From Aureobasidium sp. EXF-3400 (taxonomy: Eukaryota; Ascomycota; Dothideomycetes; Dothideales; Saccotheciaceae), in contig SWBL01000178.1 of assembly GCA_024195585.1 (NCBI GenBank), positions 37,941 through 101,940 of the forward strand: 64,000 bases of DNA, given 5' to 3'. The position numbers were made by a program, and so were the translations under genes. The notes under the pieces are model-generated. The model saw nothing but the letters and a program-made list of their open reading frames with translations. It was not told where the DNA came from and searched no databases. Each line of letters begins with the position of its first letter. The first letter of the stretch is position 1. This document shows positions 52,851 to 64,000 of the stretch, one piece after another.

Positions 52851-54420
52851 TTACAGCATCAAGTTGAGAGGGTTCTCAATGGCGGCCTTGAGCTCCTTCA
52901 TGAACTCACCACCAACGGCACCATCGACAACCTTGTGGTCGAAAGAACCGGTGATGACGATCTGGTCGTCCCACTCGATGCCGTCCTCGCTCTCGGAGGG
53001 GATGGCGACCTTCTTGACGGCGCCAACGGCGATGATGCAGGCCTGAGGAGGGTTGATGACAGCGGTGAATCTGTCAATAGCAGCGTTCATACCCATGTTG
53101 GAGATGGTGATGGTGCCGCCCTGGTACTGCTCGGGCTTGAGCTTACCGTCACGGGCAGACTTGCCGAGGGCCTTGATCTGGCTGGAGATGGACTCGAGAC
53201 CGGTACCGTTGACGTTCTTGACAATGGGGGTCATGAGACCGACGGGGGTTGCGACAGCGACCGAAACGTCAACAGTCTCGTGTTGACGGATGAAGACGTT
53301 GCCGTTCTCCTCGCGCCAGCTGGAGTTGGCGGCGGGAACCTTGCGGGCAGCAACAGCGAGAGCCTTGACGAGGAAGTCGTTGACCGAGAGCTTGTACTTG
53401 GCGTCGGCGGCCGAGTTCAGGGCCTGGCGGAGCTTCATGAGCTTGCTGACCGAGATGGACGATGCGACGAAGTAGTGGGGGTTCTCGTTCATGGACTGGA
53501 CCAGGCGAGCGGCGATGGTCTTGCGCATGGAAGAGGCAGGGACATCCTCGTAGGCGGCGGGGGCACCAGCGGAGGCAGCGCCAGCGGGAGCAGCGGGCTT
53601 GAACTTCTCAATGTCCTCCTTGGTAACGCGGCCACCGGGACCAGTACCCTTGACCTGGCTGATTGCAACACCCTTCTCAAGAGCGAGCTTCTGGGCAGCG
53701 GGGCTGAGCTTGGGCTGGCGCTCGAGAGCGGTCTGAAGGCGCTCACCAGTGGACTCGGACTCCTGGGCCTGGGGAGCAGATGACGACTGAGTAGGAGCGG
53801 GAGCGGGAGCAGTGCTGGAAGAGTTGGATGGGGGCTCGGAAGCGTTGGCGGCCTCCTGTCCACTGCCCTCCTTGGCCTCCTTCTCACCACCAGCATCCTC
53901 GACGGTGAAAGAGTCGAAGGCTGAGACATCGGTACCCTCCTCGGCCATGACGGCGATGGGCTGTGACAGTGTCAGTAAAGCGTGCGCGGAGAGTTGCAAG
54001 CAGCGATTATGCTCTTACGTTTCCGACAGCGACATCCTTTGCGCCCGAGTCCTTGAGGACCTTGATCAAAACACCCTCCTCTTGGAACTCGAAGTCCATC
54101 TGGGCCTTGTCGGTCTCGATCTCGACGAGGACATCACCGGGAGCCAGAGCATCACCGGCCTTCTTCTGCCAGGTACCAATGTTACCGGCGGTCATGGTGG
54201 GTGACAGAGCGGGCATGGTGATGATGGTGTGAGGGGGGAAGGCTAGAGAAACAGGGGTCAGCGACTGGGAGTATAGTCAGAGGCGGGAGAGCATACACTT
54301 GGAGGCATAGTATCTGCTAAGAGCACCGAAGGCAGCGGGAGTTGCGACAGACTCTCTCGCCCTCAGCGACTGCAGACACAATCTTCCCGATGCGCGGGCA
54401 AGCAGAGCTGCGGCCGACAT
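52851..54420 (-). CDS. LAT1: Pyruvate dehydrogenase E2, dihydrolipoamide acetyltransferase
   Basis: E2 forms the core of the mitochondrial pyruvate dehydrogenase complex and moves the acetyl group from lipoate to CoA. Exons 54420-54297, 54242-54019 and 53960-52851 encode 485 residues. The first exon is a mitochondrial presequence (basic, Ala-rich, to about residue 35) ending RYYASK. The lipoyl domain [22 protein letters not shown] has the lipoylated Lys86 in [10 protein letters not shown] Pro/Ala/Ser-rich hinge, the E1/E3-binding domain ([35 protein letters not shown]) and the catalytic domain follow. The active site SFDHKVVDG is near the end (His458, Asp462). Strong codon bias leaves long open frames on the opposite strand. 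It is divergent to SEC7 across 608 bp. Confidence 0.95.
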
Positions 54421-55028
54421 TGTGTGTGGTGTGTGGGTGGGGGATGTAGGGAGAAGAGGACGGCGAGATGTTCAAGGACCAGGAATCTCAACCACCGAGC
54501 ACAAGGAGCGACGAGATGAATAGAGGGACGAGGAGAAGGTCGTGTGTGTTTCTGAAGCTCAACAAACCTGGAAGGCCGTCTCGGACAAATCTTCCCAACT
54601 CCTCCTCGATCCGGTAATGGCCCGCTCCCGAAGAAGGGTCAAACGTGCCGATTTTTGCCTATCGTCGACCATGTCGTTCGATCAACTCCGTTCGGCTTCA
54701 AGACTGCGATATATATACAAGATTAAAATGTTCGGAATATGCTAGAGCACCCTCTAGGATGGTGGTTCGTCTATAAAATCACGAGATTCGGGTCTGTGAA
54801 GTTGTTCTTTGTAACTTGTACCAAATCTATCTATTCATAGTCGGAATCTCAGAGAGTTGCTTGGCCCCCCAAGCCACGGGCATCAGCCCCATAGTTGTTG
54901 TATTACACATTGAGCTGGCCAGTTTAATGCCACAAACTGCTTTAGCATCCCCTCCAACGACTATACGTCTTAATTAAATTCTGCCAGTCACATGTCGCAT
55001 TGCTGTATATCTAATTGAACAAGCAGGC
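54421..55028. promoter_or_regulatory. Divergent promoter region, LAT1 / SEC7
   Basis: 608 bp between start codons. A TATATATA run lies near 54710. I see no repeats or further genes. Confidence 0.45.
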
Positions 55029-58000
55029 ATGGCAGATACCGAGGGTCCTGCTCCTCAAAACACGGAGCCTGATGTTGCTCTCGACAGCCATCAACCAGAC
55101 AGCCTGACACAAGTCGACATGGAATCAAGTCAGGAAATGCACGACGTACCTCTAGACACTGCTCCGGAATCACGAGCAGAAACTCCTCCTGTCCTCACAT
55201 ACGAACCCGACGAGCCGATACCCCACCAAGACGATGCAGTCGAGACATCGCGTCCGGATACTCAGGCCACAACTGAGCTACCTGAGCAACCCAGCGCTCC
55301 TGCCATCATCACCACCCCTCTACCAGAACCTACTCCGACACCGCCGTCTGAATCCGCTCCCCAACATGCCGTCGATCCCCGTCTCATCCAGCCTAATCGC
55401 CAGCGCACCGATTCGCAATCCACCACTGCTACCTCCAGCTCGACTACCCGCTCATCCATGGTCTTTGTCGTGAGCGCTCTGGAGAAAATCGCTGCCTCCA
55501 AGGATGCACGCAGAGAGAAGCCTTTGGCAGACGCTACTCAGCGTGCCCTGTCCACGATCAAAAGCCAGGGAGACCCAACCCAGACCGATCCCGAGATTCT
55601 GTTCGCGCCCCTACAGTTAGCTAGCCGTGCGAATACTGTCGCCATAGTAACTACTGCTTTGGACTGTATTGGCAAGCTGATCAGCTATTCATACTTTTCT
55701 GTACCCACGGACCCCAACCAGGAGAACCAGCAACCTTTGCCGCTCATTGAGCGCGCCATTGATACCATATGTGACTGCTTCCAAGGCGAGACTACTCCTG
55801 CCGAGGTGCAGATGCAGATCCTCAAATCTTTGCTGGCTGCTATCCTCAACGACAAGATTGTGGTACACGGCGCAGGTCTATTGAAGAGTGTTCGTCAAAC
55901 ATACAATATCTTCCTGCTTTCCAAGAACAGCTCCAACCAACAGATCGCCCAAGGCACTCTGACACAAATGGTTGGAACTGTCTTCGAGAGAGTAAAAACA
56001 CGGATCGCTGGCCGCGCCGCCAGGGCTGAGTCCTCCAAGACTTCTCTTGCCAACGGTTCCGGTGACAATGTCGAGTCGCTCTCGGACAGCCCAGATACTG
56101 AGCTACCGCGAAACTCGACTGATCTGCAAGAAGAGGAGGAAGAGGATGTCGATACCACCAGAATGACTCTGCAGACTTTCGAGACCAAAAAGAGTTTCGA
56201 TGATGCTCGGATAGGTGACAATGCCCCTACTATGGTCACTCGCCTCAAGAAATCCCGAATGCCTCCCCGAACCACTTCTGGCAACGACGGCGTCCCTGCC
56301 ATTACCGTACAGCCCGATGGCTCTGATATCACTGAAGAGGACGAGGAAGACGAAATCTTCATCAAGGATGCCTTCCTGGTCTTCCGCGCAATGTGCAAGC
56401 TCAGTACGAAGACACTTCGTGTCGAAGAGACCGTTGATCTAAAGTCTCAGGGCATGCGTTCCAAGCTACTATCCCTCCACATCATCCAAACCACCATCTT
56501 CAACCATCATGCCATCTTCACCTCACCATTTGCGACTATTCGCAGCAGCTCCAATAATGATCCCACAAGTTTCACTCAGGCAATCAAACAATACATTTGT
56601 CTTAGTTTGAGTCGCAACGGAGCGAGCTCCGTGAACAAAGTGTTTGAGATTAGTTGCGAGATTTTCTGGCTCATGATCCGCTACTTGCGAGTCACGCTGA
56701 AGAGAGAGATCGAAGTCTTCCTCAAGGAGATCTATCTCGCAATATTGGACAAGAGGACGGCGCCTGCATTCCAAAAGCAATGCATCATCACTGTCTTGAC
56801 TAGACTGGCTTCAGATCCAAGGGCACTTGTTGAGATCTACCTCAACTATGACTGTGATCGTGCGGCACTCGACAACTTTTACCAGCGTATCATCGAACAT
56901 ATTTCCAGAATTGCTAGTTCGCCTGTGCAGGTCACGGCGCAGCAGGAACTGTTGTACATCGAGCAGCAATCAAAGCATGGCAATGCTATGTCAGAATGGT
57001 TGGCCCAAAGTACCTTGCCTCCATCGTTGTCCACTTCCACAATCGCCAGTGCTCCGGATGCCAACCAAGACATACCTGCAGAGTATATCATGAAGCAACA
57101 TTCTCTTGAATGTCTAGTGGAGACACTGCGCTCTATGGTCAATTGGTCTCAGCAAGGTCTTAATGATGTTGCTGCGTCTCTTTCAAACCCTGAATCACGC
57201 AACTCGATCGAGGACTTCAGAGACTCAATTGACACTCGTGAGAATGGTGTTTCTCAGTCACCCATAGTACCGAGCATGGAGACCTCCGCCAACGCCGTTC
57301 CTGGCACTCCCCTCGCTGAGGATGACCCCGCTGAGCTTGAACGTGTGAAACAACACAAGACTGCTCTTAACAACGCCATCAAGCAGTTCAACTTCAAGCC
57401 TAAGAAGGGTGTCAAGGTTCTGGTTGCTGATGGCTTCATCGCCTCGGATTCGCCTCAAGATATCGCTCAGTTCCTCATCACCAATGACAGGTTGGATAAG
57501 AAAGCCTTGGGCGAATACCTTGGAGAAGGTGAGCCGGAGAACATTGCCATCATGCATGCCTTCGTGGACAGTATGAACTTCACCAAAACACGATTCGTCG
57601 ACGCACTTCGAAACTTTTTGCAGAGTTTCCGTCTGCCAGGAGAGGCTCAGAAAATTGATCGTCTGATGTTAAAGTTTGCTGAAAGATATACTGGAGGTAA
57701 CCCCAATGCATTTGCGAACGCCGATACTGCCTACGTACTGGCTTACTCGGTTGTCATGCTCAACACCGACCAGCACAGTGCGCAAGTCAAGGTCCGTATG
57801 ACTCCAGAAGATTTCATCAAGAACAATCGTGGAATCAACGATGGTCAGAGTCTGCCGGACGATTACCTCAAATCTATCTTCGAAGAAATCGCTCAAAACG
57901 AAATTGTCCTCGACACGGAGCGAGAGAATGCTGCCAATCTAGGCATGTTGCCACAGGGCGCTGGTAGCCTGGCTGCAAACATTGGTCAGGCAGTTGCCAA

Positions 58001-61000
58001 CTTTGGACGTGATCTGCAAAGAGAGGCGTATGCTCAAGCCTCGGATCAGATGGCCACCAAGACTGAGCAGCTCTTCAAGACCCTTATGAAAGCGCAACGT
58101 CGTGGGGCTGCTAGATCGTCTACGGTCAAATTTATTCCTGCATCTTCATTCAAACACGTCGGTCCAATGTTTGAAGTAACCTGGATGTCTTTCCTGACTG
58201 CGCTCTCTGGTGGAACTCAAGAGACAAACAACATCGAAAGGATCAAGCTCTGTATGGAAGGTCAAAAACTGGCCATTCGTATCTGTTGTCTGTTTGACCT
58301 TACAGACCCCAGACAGGCTTTCGTCGCCCAGCTCACTCGTTTTACGAACCTTTACAACATTGGCGAGATGAAGGCCAAGAACATCGAGGCTCTGAAAGCG
58401 GTTCTAGATGTTGCCCAGCATGAAGGCAATCTGCTCAAGGACTCATGGCGAGACATTCTCACGTGTATCAGTCAACTCGACAGATTCCAACTTATCTCCA
58501 CTGGTGTCAGCGAAGGCGATGTTCCTGATATGCTGAGGACTCACTCTTCTAACCGTAAATCTCTTGGTGTTCCTCCTCGTCACCGCAACAGAAACTCTGT
58601 GAGTGGAGTAGTCTATCAGCCCGACATTGCCGAAGAGAGTAGATCTGCCGATATGGTGCGTAGTGTTGATCGTATCTTTACCAACACCGCAAATCTGTCT
58701 GGAGAGGCTATTGTCCACTTCGTCACGGCTCTTACTCAAGTCAGCTGGCAGGAAATTCAGTCCTCTGGCAACAGCGAGTCTCCTCGAACTTACAGTCTGC
58801 AGAAGCTTGTCGAGATCAGTGGCTACAACATGACCCGTGTGCGCTTCGAATGGACGAGTATCTGGCAAGTGCTGGGCGAACACTTCATTCAGGTCGGCTG
58901 TCATAACAACACCAATGTAGTTTACTTTGCTCTCAACTCGTTGAGACAGTTGTCTATGCGTTTCATGGAAATCGAAGAACTGCCTGGTTTCAAGTTCCAG
59001 AAGGATTTCCTGAAGCCTTTCGAGCACATTCTCAGCAATGCCACACAAGTCCCTGTCAAGGACATGGTTTTGCGCTGTCTGATCCAGATGATTCAAGCTA
59101 GAGGTGACAATATTCGCTCTGGCTGGAAGACGATGTTCGGTGTCTTTACTGTTGCAGCTCGTGAACCTTATGGTATGTATTTACTTTCATGTTGTGCGAT
59201 TGCCTTTATCTAACAGCTCTCAGAATCGATCGTGAATCTCGCCTACGATAACGTCACCCAGGTCTACAACGATCGTTTCGCTGTGGTTATCACCCAGGGT
59301 GCCTTTGCTGACCTTATCGTATGCTTGACCGAGTTCTCTAAGAACCAAAAGTTCCAGAAAAAGTCTCTTCAAGCTATCGAGATGCTCAAATCCTCTGTAT
59401 CGAAGATGCTTCGTACACCCGAGTGTCCGCTCAGTCTTAAAGCCAGTACCGTCAAAGATGCTCCTACGGCCGAAGGCATGCCCAAACAGCCTACCAGACA
59501 GACCCAAGAAGAGCAATTCTGGTTCCCTGTTCTGTTTGCTTTCCATGATGTCTTGATGACCGGTGATGATCTTGAAGTCCGATCTAGGTATGTCCACTTT
59601 GCTTGTGCCTCCAACTTTCGAATGCTAACGGTGTAGGGCACTTAATTACCTGTTCGAAACATTGACACGTTATGGTGGTGACTTCCCTCGCGAGTTCTGG
59701 GACACTTTGTGGCGCCAATTGCTGTACCCCATCTTCATGGTTCTCAAGTCCAAGTCGGAGATGTCAAAGGCTCTTAACCACGAAGAACTCTCAGTTTGGC
59801 TATCGACAACCATGATCCAAGCACTTCGCAACATGATCAGCCTCTTCACGCATTTCTTCGGTTCCCTCGAATATATGCTTGACAGATTCTTGGATCTCCT
59901 AGCACTTTGCATATGCCAAGAGAACGATACTTTGGCTAGAATCGGCAGCAACTGCTTGCAACAACTGATTCTCCAAAACGTTCACAAATTCACGCCCGAG
60001 CACTGGGAGAAGGTTGTCGGTGCCTTCGTTGACTTATTCGCACGAACTGAAGCGACAGCTCTCTTCTCTGCAGCAACATCTTCCTCTTACAGGAAAGACT
60101 CGAGTGCCTCGAACGGTTCCAAGACTATTCCAGCATCGATGGATGGCCTCCAAATGAGCGAACCTTCTTCTGCAGACCCGGCATCAATGGTCCCCGAGAG
60201 CCCTCTTGGCCTCAATGGCGAAGAGCCCTCGCCGAATGAGGGAACACCTAGACGTCCGCGTGGAAACACCACAGCTACTATGCAGTCGGATCGGAGTCTA
60301 TCTCCTTCTAAGCAGGCACAAATCGGTGATACCAACGAGCTTGAGTCATTCAACAACACATCGCAAACACCCAATGCACCGGTCGTTGTTACCGCAGCAC
60401 GCCGCCGCTTCTTCAACCAGATCATCACCAAGTGTGTCTTGCAATTGCTGATGATCGACACGGTCAGCGAGTTGTTCTCCAACGACTCTGTCTACACTGC
60501 CATCCCATCCCACCTTTTGCTGCGCTTGATGTCACTGCTCAAGAAGTCTTATCACTTCGCTAAACGCTTCAACGAGGATCGCGATTTGCGCACAAAGTTG
60601 TTCAGAGAAGGCTTCATGCGTCAACCACCGAACCTGCTGAAGCAGGAGTCTGGATCGGCTTCTGTTTATGTCAGTATTCTTCTGCGCATGTTCTCGGATG
60701 AAGGAGAAGAGCGCAAGGCATCACGCGCCGAGACTGAGCAGGCACTCATTCCTCTGTGCGCCGATATTGTCAACTCCTACGTCGAGCTTGATGAGGAGAC
60801 ACAACAACGCAACATCATCACATGGCGACCGGTTGTTGTCGACGTACTTGAGGGCTACACAGCGTTCCACGCCGAAGACTTCGAACGCCATGCTACAACA
60901 TTCACGCCGCTGGCTGTTGGCCTCATGAATCGCGATATGGGTCCCGAGCTTCAGCGGGCAGTACAAGGACTTTGGGCTCGTGTCACCGAGATCAAGTTTG

Positions 61001-61101
61001 GGGTGAAGACGTTCACTCATGACAGAAAAGCCTCGGGGTTGGCCAGCCCCACTAGACCGTCCATGTTCAGTGGGCGTCGTTCAAGCAGAGGAAGCCGTTA
61101 A
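55029..61101 (+). CDS. SEC7: Arf guanine nucleotide exchange factor Sec7
   Basis: Sec7 activates Arf1 at the late Golgi by exchanging GDP for GTP. Exons 55029-59172, 59224-59587 and 59637-61101 encode 1990 residues, as in other filamentous fungi. The first about 140 residues are acidic and Pro-rich; DCB/HUS regulatory helices follow. HUS motif text (YLRVTLKREIEVFLKEIYLAIL) sits near residue 570. The catalytic Sec7 domain spans about residues 780-975 (FNFKPKKGVKVLVADG... FRLPGEAQKIDRLMLKFAERY, SVVMLNTDQHSAQVKVRMTPEDF). The glutamic finger is Glu872 in LPGEAQ. HDS1-4 domains continue to the end (for example KFIPASSFKHVGPMFEVTWMSFLTALS and LQKLVEISGYNMTRVRFEWTSIW). Two short phase-matched introns lie only in the 3' third. 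Confidence 0.95.
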
Positions 61102-61561
61102 GAGTGAAGATTATTGTTTGCACAGCGTTGGGACTTGTAGGATATGTACAGAGGCGTTGCGGAGTGGTGTGGTATCGTCTTGTTGTGATACACCTTGCTT
61201 GATGATAGGCGACTAGACCAAGAACCAAAAGTAAACTTGTATACCAAGAAATTTTGCATATCAGGTCACTCCTTCGGCCAGAGAACGACCAGGACTTGGA
61301 CAAAGACTCGCTTCCAGTGTTGAAATGGGGAAGGTGAAGTCATCCAAGTCACAACTTGGCAGTGAAAGAGTTGTGTGAAGTGAAGGTGTTGGGTTTGAGC
61401 TGAGGGAAGGTGCTATGGTATCCAGGCTCCAACACCTGCCCAAATCACTGTGACGCGCACCTCGGAAGCCACCACACTTCCACTTTTCGTTCTTCAACCT
61501 TCGTACTCGACTTCTCAACATCGCGCGGCGTCCTTCTTTGATATATTCCATTGGCATCAAG
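61102..61561. other. Intergenic, 0.46 kb
   Basis: Between two same-strand genes; 3' flank of SEC7 and promoter of the next gene. Nothing else seen. Confidence 0.5.
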
Positions 61562-62845
61562 ATGGGTCGTGCGGCTCGCGGCAAGCCCGCTTCTGCGCCC
61601 AAGGTATGCACCACATCTCGCTCGCGCGGCATGGTCCATAATTAACAGTGGCAGAAACCGAAGGCTACCCCAGCTGCTGCGGAGTCTACCCCGACCAAGA
61701 AAGCAAAGAAAGCAACCAAGAAAGATCCGGATCCAGCTCCGGCTCCAGCTCCACTCAACGACTCTGATGGCGACCTCGAACCTACCGAGCCTTTCAAGGG
61801 TACCTTGACTACCAAATACGATCGTTTGGTCCGAAAGATCCATTGCACTATTCCTGATGGCACTACCGCGGTCGTGAGTCCTTTCCATGCGACGCTATTG
61901 ACCTTGCCTTTCTAACCATCTTGGCAGCTACAGAAGAAGCAGAAAAGAGAATTCGCTCAGACCATCAAACTCACGTCCAGAAAACCCTTCTCGTTGGAGC
62001 CCGTCCTGTTGACCAAAGGTCCGTACGCCGGCCTTCACGTCCTTGTTCTACAGCCTGAGCGTGATGAGCACGAAACGTTCCCATTCCTTGATCTTCCTGC
62101 CGAAATCCGCAACATGATCTACTCCTTGGTCCTCGAACGCCCTGGATATCATGTCGACCTTTCGGGCAAGCACTCTGGCATCATTCAGAGCCACTGGTAC
62201 AGTCCTGGACGCGGATATATATCGAGACATGACCAGCCTTACAGCAGCAGCTTGATGCGTGTGAACAAGCAGATCAGTGTTGAATCCACGCCCTATCTGT
62301 TCAGTCTTCACACATTCGAGTTCTCAGACTCTACGATGATGCAAAGATTCCTTGAATACATCGGCCCCGAACGTACCAAGTCCTTGGTTTCTGTTCAGGT
62401 CAATCAACAGTATAACATCTCGACCAAGCAAGCATTTGACTTGCTGTCTCCCGCAGTCTCTCTCACCAAGCTCGTCACCAAGAGCACGTACTGCTACCCT
62501 TACGGCTACAGATATACACCCGACTGGCCTTCGGTGCTGCTGCAGTTGGTCCAGTCTCTGTGTTCTGCAGGCAGAAGTCGCGATGAGGTCTTTGACATCT
62601 TCGAGATCAGAGGGGCCGTCAGAGGAAGCTGTCAGAAACATGGCGTGTTCACAATGGTCGCCAACGAAGACTGCGAGAAAGAGGCGACGGCCTACAAGGA
62701 CTTCTACAAGAAGCTGCGTGAAGACATCGACAAGGAAATTGAGAAGGTTGAGGCCAAGAAGGATGCTATCAGAAGGGGTTCGCCAGTCAAGACCAGGGCT
62801 GGACGCAAGACAAAGGCAGTCGACTACTCGGGTATGGAGGAGTGA
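61562..62845 (+). CDS. 2EXR/F-box-like protein of unknown function
   Basis: Exons 61562-61603, 61655-61873 and 61928-62845 encode 392 residues. The N-terminus is Lys/Ala/Pro-rich (GRAARGKPASAPK, TKKAKKATKKDPDPAPAPAP), like a nuclear signal or DNA-binding tail. It is followed by an acidic patch and TKYDRLVRKIHC. Residues of the third exon read FPFLDLPAEIRNMIYSLVLERPG, the common fungal LPxEIRNxIY motif of 2EXR/F-box-like proteins. A SSLMRVNKQISVESTPYLFSLHTFEF block is also typical. The C-terminus is a charged helix (KKLREDIDKEIEKVEAKKDAI) with a basic end. Many such genes occur per fungal genome; function and partners are unknown. Confidence 0.75.
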
Positions 62846-63471
62846 TGCTCTTCGGTGGCAATGACGGCCAGGCAGAAAGATTCGTGCATCGCTAGAGTAA
62901 TAGACTTTTGCTTGTATCAACATGGAGATTAGCTTGAGAACAAACGAAATATACATAATGCTCGCTATCTCTCTTCTCCTCCATGTGCGAACTTCATGCA
63001 GCTACAGCAATGTGCAATCTGACAGATGGAACAGTAGTGACTGAGAGATTAACTAAACTCAGAGCTTCAGGATCTAGCACATGAAGAGACTACTCTATAC
63101 AACCATCATATGAGGTGCACTCGAGTTGTCAACCGTCTTGAGAAAGCGAGTTGTAAAAGACTATCATGCATTAAAAATTTCGTGTGTGCTTTCTATATCT
63201 CATTGCGAAAACAAAAATCCACCTCACGCCCTTCTTCTCCCGGATCATACCAATCATTCTTTCATCAAAAACAAAAAGAAGGAAACCCATAACATGAAAG
63301 ACAGCAGATGAAAGATGAATAAAAGGGTCCAATGTTTTTGGTTTCGTTGTTTTGAAATGATTTGAAAAAAAAGTCTTCCTGTTTTATTCCTTAAAGACCG
63401 TTGAATTTCCTTTTCGTCTTGTTCATAACAGTGGCAGAGGCGATATTGGCTTTATGGATGCGTGTATCACT
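62846..63471. other. Intergenic, 0.6 kb, convergent
   Basis: Converging 3' ends. AT-rich from about 63150 to 63420, with homopolymer runs, probably the long 3' UTR of the Hsp110 gene. No gene seen. Confidence 0.5.
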
Positions 63472-64000
63472 CTATGCGTCTTGCATCTCGGCGTCCTTCT
63501 TCTCCTGCTGCTCGCGCTGAGCGGCCATCTTGGCTGCTGCGGCGGCGGCGGCGGCCTGCTCTTGCTGGGCCTGCTGGATGGCTTCTTGCTCGGCGCGCTT
63601 CTTTGCGGCGGCCTCCTCTTGGGCGGCGAGGGCGGCTTGGCGCTCCTCTTCGAACTTGTCGAGGTAGCGCTGGGCGATGGGGCCGCCGATGGCGCGGATC
63701 TCGTCAATCTTGGATTGGTAGACGGCCTTGGTGGCGTCATCACCCTCGTCGTAGAGCCAGTCCTAGAGGAGCAGGTCAGTATTTGGTACGATATTCAAGT
63801 TGTGGATTGCGGTGCTTACCTCGCTGGTCTCGAGCTTCTCCTTCAGCTTGCTCTTCTCCTCGTCGTTGGAGAACTCGGCGTACTCCTCATCAATCTTTGC
63901 GCGCATTTCGTAGATGTAGGCCTCGAGCTCGTTCTTCTTGTCCTCGGTGTCGGCGACAAGCTTGTCCTCCATGATCATGCTGTGCTCCTTCTCGGAGAAG
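63472..64000 (-). CDS. SSE1: Hsp110-type chaperone SSE1/hsp88 (3' part)
   Basis: C-terminal end of an Hsp110 family member, the cytosolic nucleotide exchange factor for Hsp70. Exons >64000-63820 and 63762-63472 join in phase 0 across a 57-nt intron; the 5' part is beyond the window. Visible text is [42 protein letters not shown], then [47 protein letters not shown]. This is the conserved Hsp110/Hsp70 helical lid, where DWLYDEG is diagnostic. The C-terminus is Ala/Gln/Glu-rich with a run of eight Ala and ends KKDAEMQDA, as in other filamentous-fungal hsp88 proteins. Confidence 0.9.

Noticed and set aside
52845..53783. 312-codon plus-strand frame opposite LAT1
   Set aside because: Mirror of a strongly biased coding strand; low-complexity Gly/Asp/Leu sequence with no family features.
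1..64000. CRISPR arrays, bacterial operons, viral genes
   Set aside because: None seen; the sequence is a eukaryotic fungal chromosome segment.

Overview
The window is a gene-dense piece of a filamentous ascomycete nuclear genome (Pezizomycotina). Genes are 0.3-6 kb long. Introns are mostly 45-130 nt, with GT...CTAAC/CTGAC...AG signals. Several genes are typical of filamentous fungi: a CAP20-type perilipin, hymA, an AA9 polysaccharide monooxygenase with CBM1, a Zn2Cys6 regulator and a fungal rhodopsin-domain membrane protein. Near-identical introns (introner-like) and RIP-like transitions in the repeats would suit a Dothideomycete, but that rank is an inference.

Layout: 0-5 kb holds the 3' part of a QTRT2-like tRNA-guanine transglycosylase subunit (+), LCL2 (-), NOP10 (+) and NOB1 (-). 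6-15 kb holds a degenerate-exonuclease/RRM/double RanBP2-zinc-finger protein (+) and a giant intronless POT1/Cdc13-type telomere protein (-). 15.4-19 kb is an accessory stretch with a secreted GH16-like protein and two short inverted-repeat elements. 19-29.8 kb carries perilipin, MAD1, an RBR E3 ligase, a rhodopsin-domain protein, SPT3 and DPH5. 29.9-43.7 kb carries a BRE4-like membrane protein, hymA/MO25, a csk1-like kinase, an FKBP-STIMATE fusion, a LENG1/Cir_N protein, a conserved unknown and IST1. 43.7-52.8 kb is the most accessory part: an AA9 gene with an apparently broken splice donor, a Zn2Cys6 regulator whose intron holds a repeat element, a tRNA-like pol III unit, a 12-bp minisatellite, an MFS transporter and a cluster of three repeat elements. 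52.8-64 kb returns to housekeeping genes: pyruvate dehydrogenase E2, the SEC7 Arf-GEF, a 2EXR-like protein and the 3' end of an Hsp110 (SSE1/hsp88) gene.

Most genes are independent housekeeping functions: ribosome biogenesis (NOP10, NOB1), translation factors and tRNA (DPH5, QTRT2), transcription (SPT3), mitosis (MAD1), trafficking (SEC7, IST1) and mitochondrial metabolism (E2). Several lie in divergent pairs over 0.3-0.9 kb shared promoters. The best candidates for something undescribed are the single-ORF FKBP-STIMATE fusion, the dispersed palindromic element family with about eight copies (one inside an intron), and the two near-identical introns in the GH16-like gene.

All gene models were spliced by hand from reading frame, splice consensus and remembered family features. 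No database search or transcript data was used.
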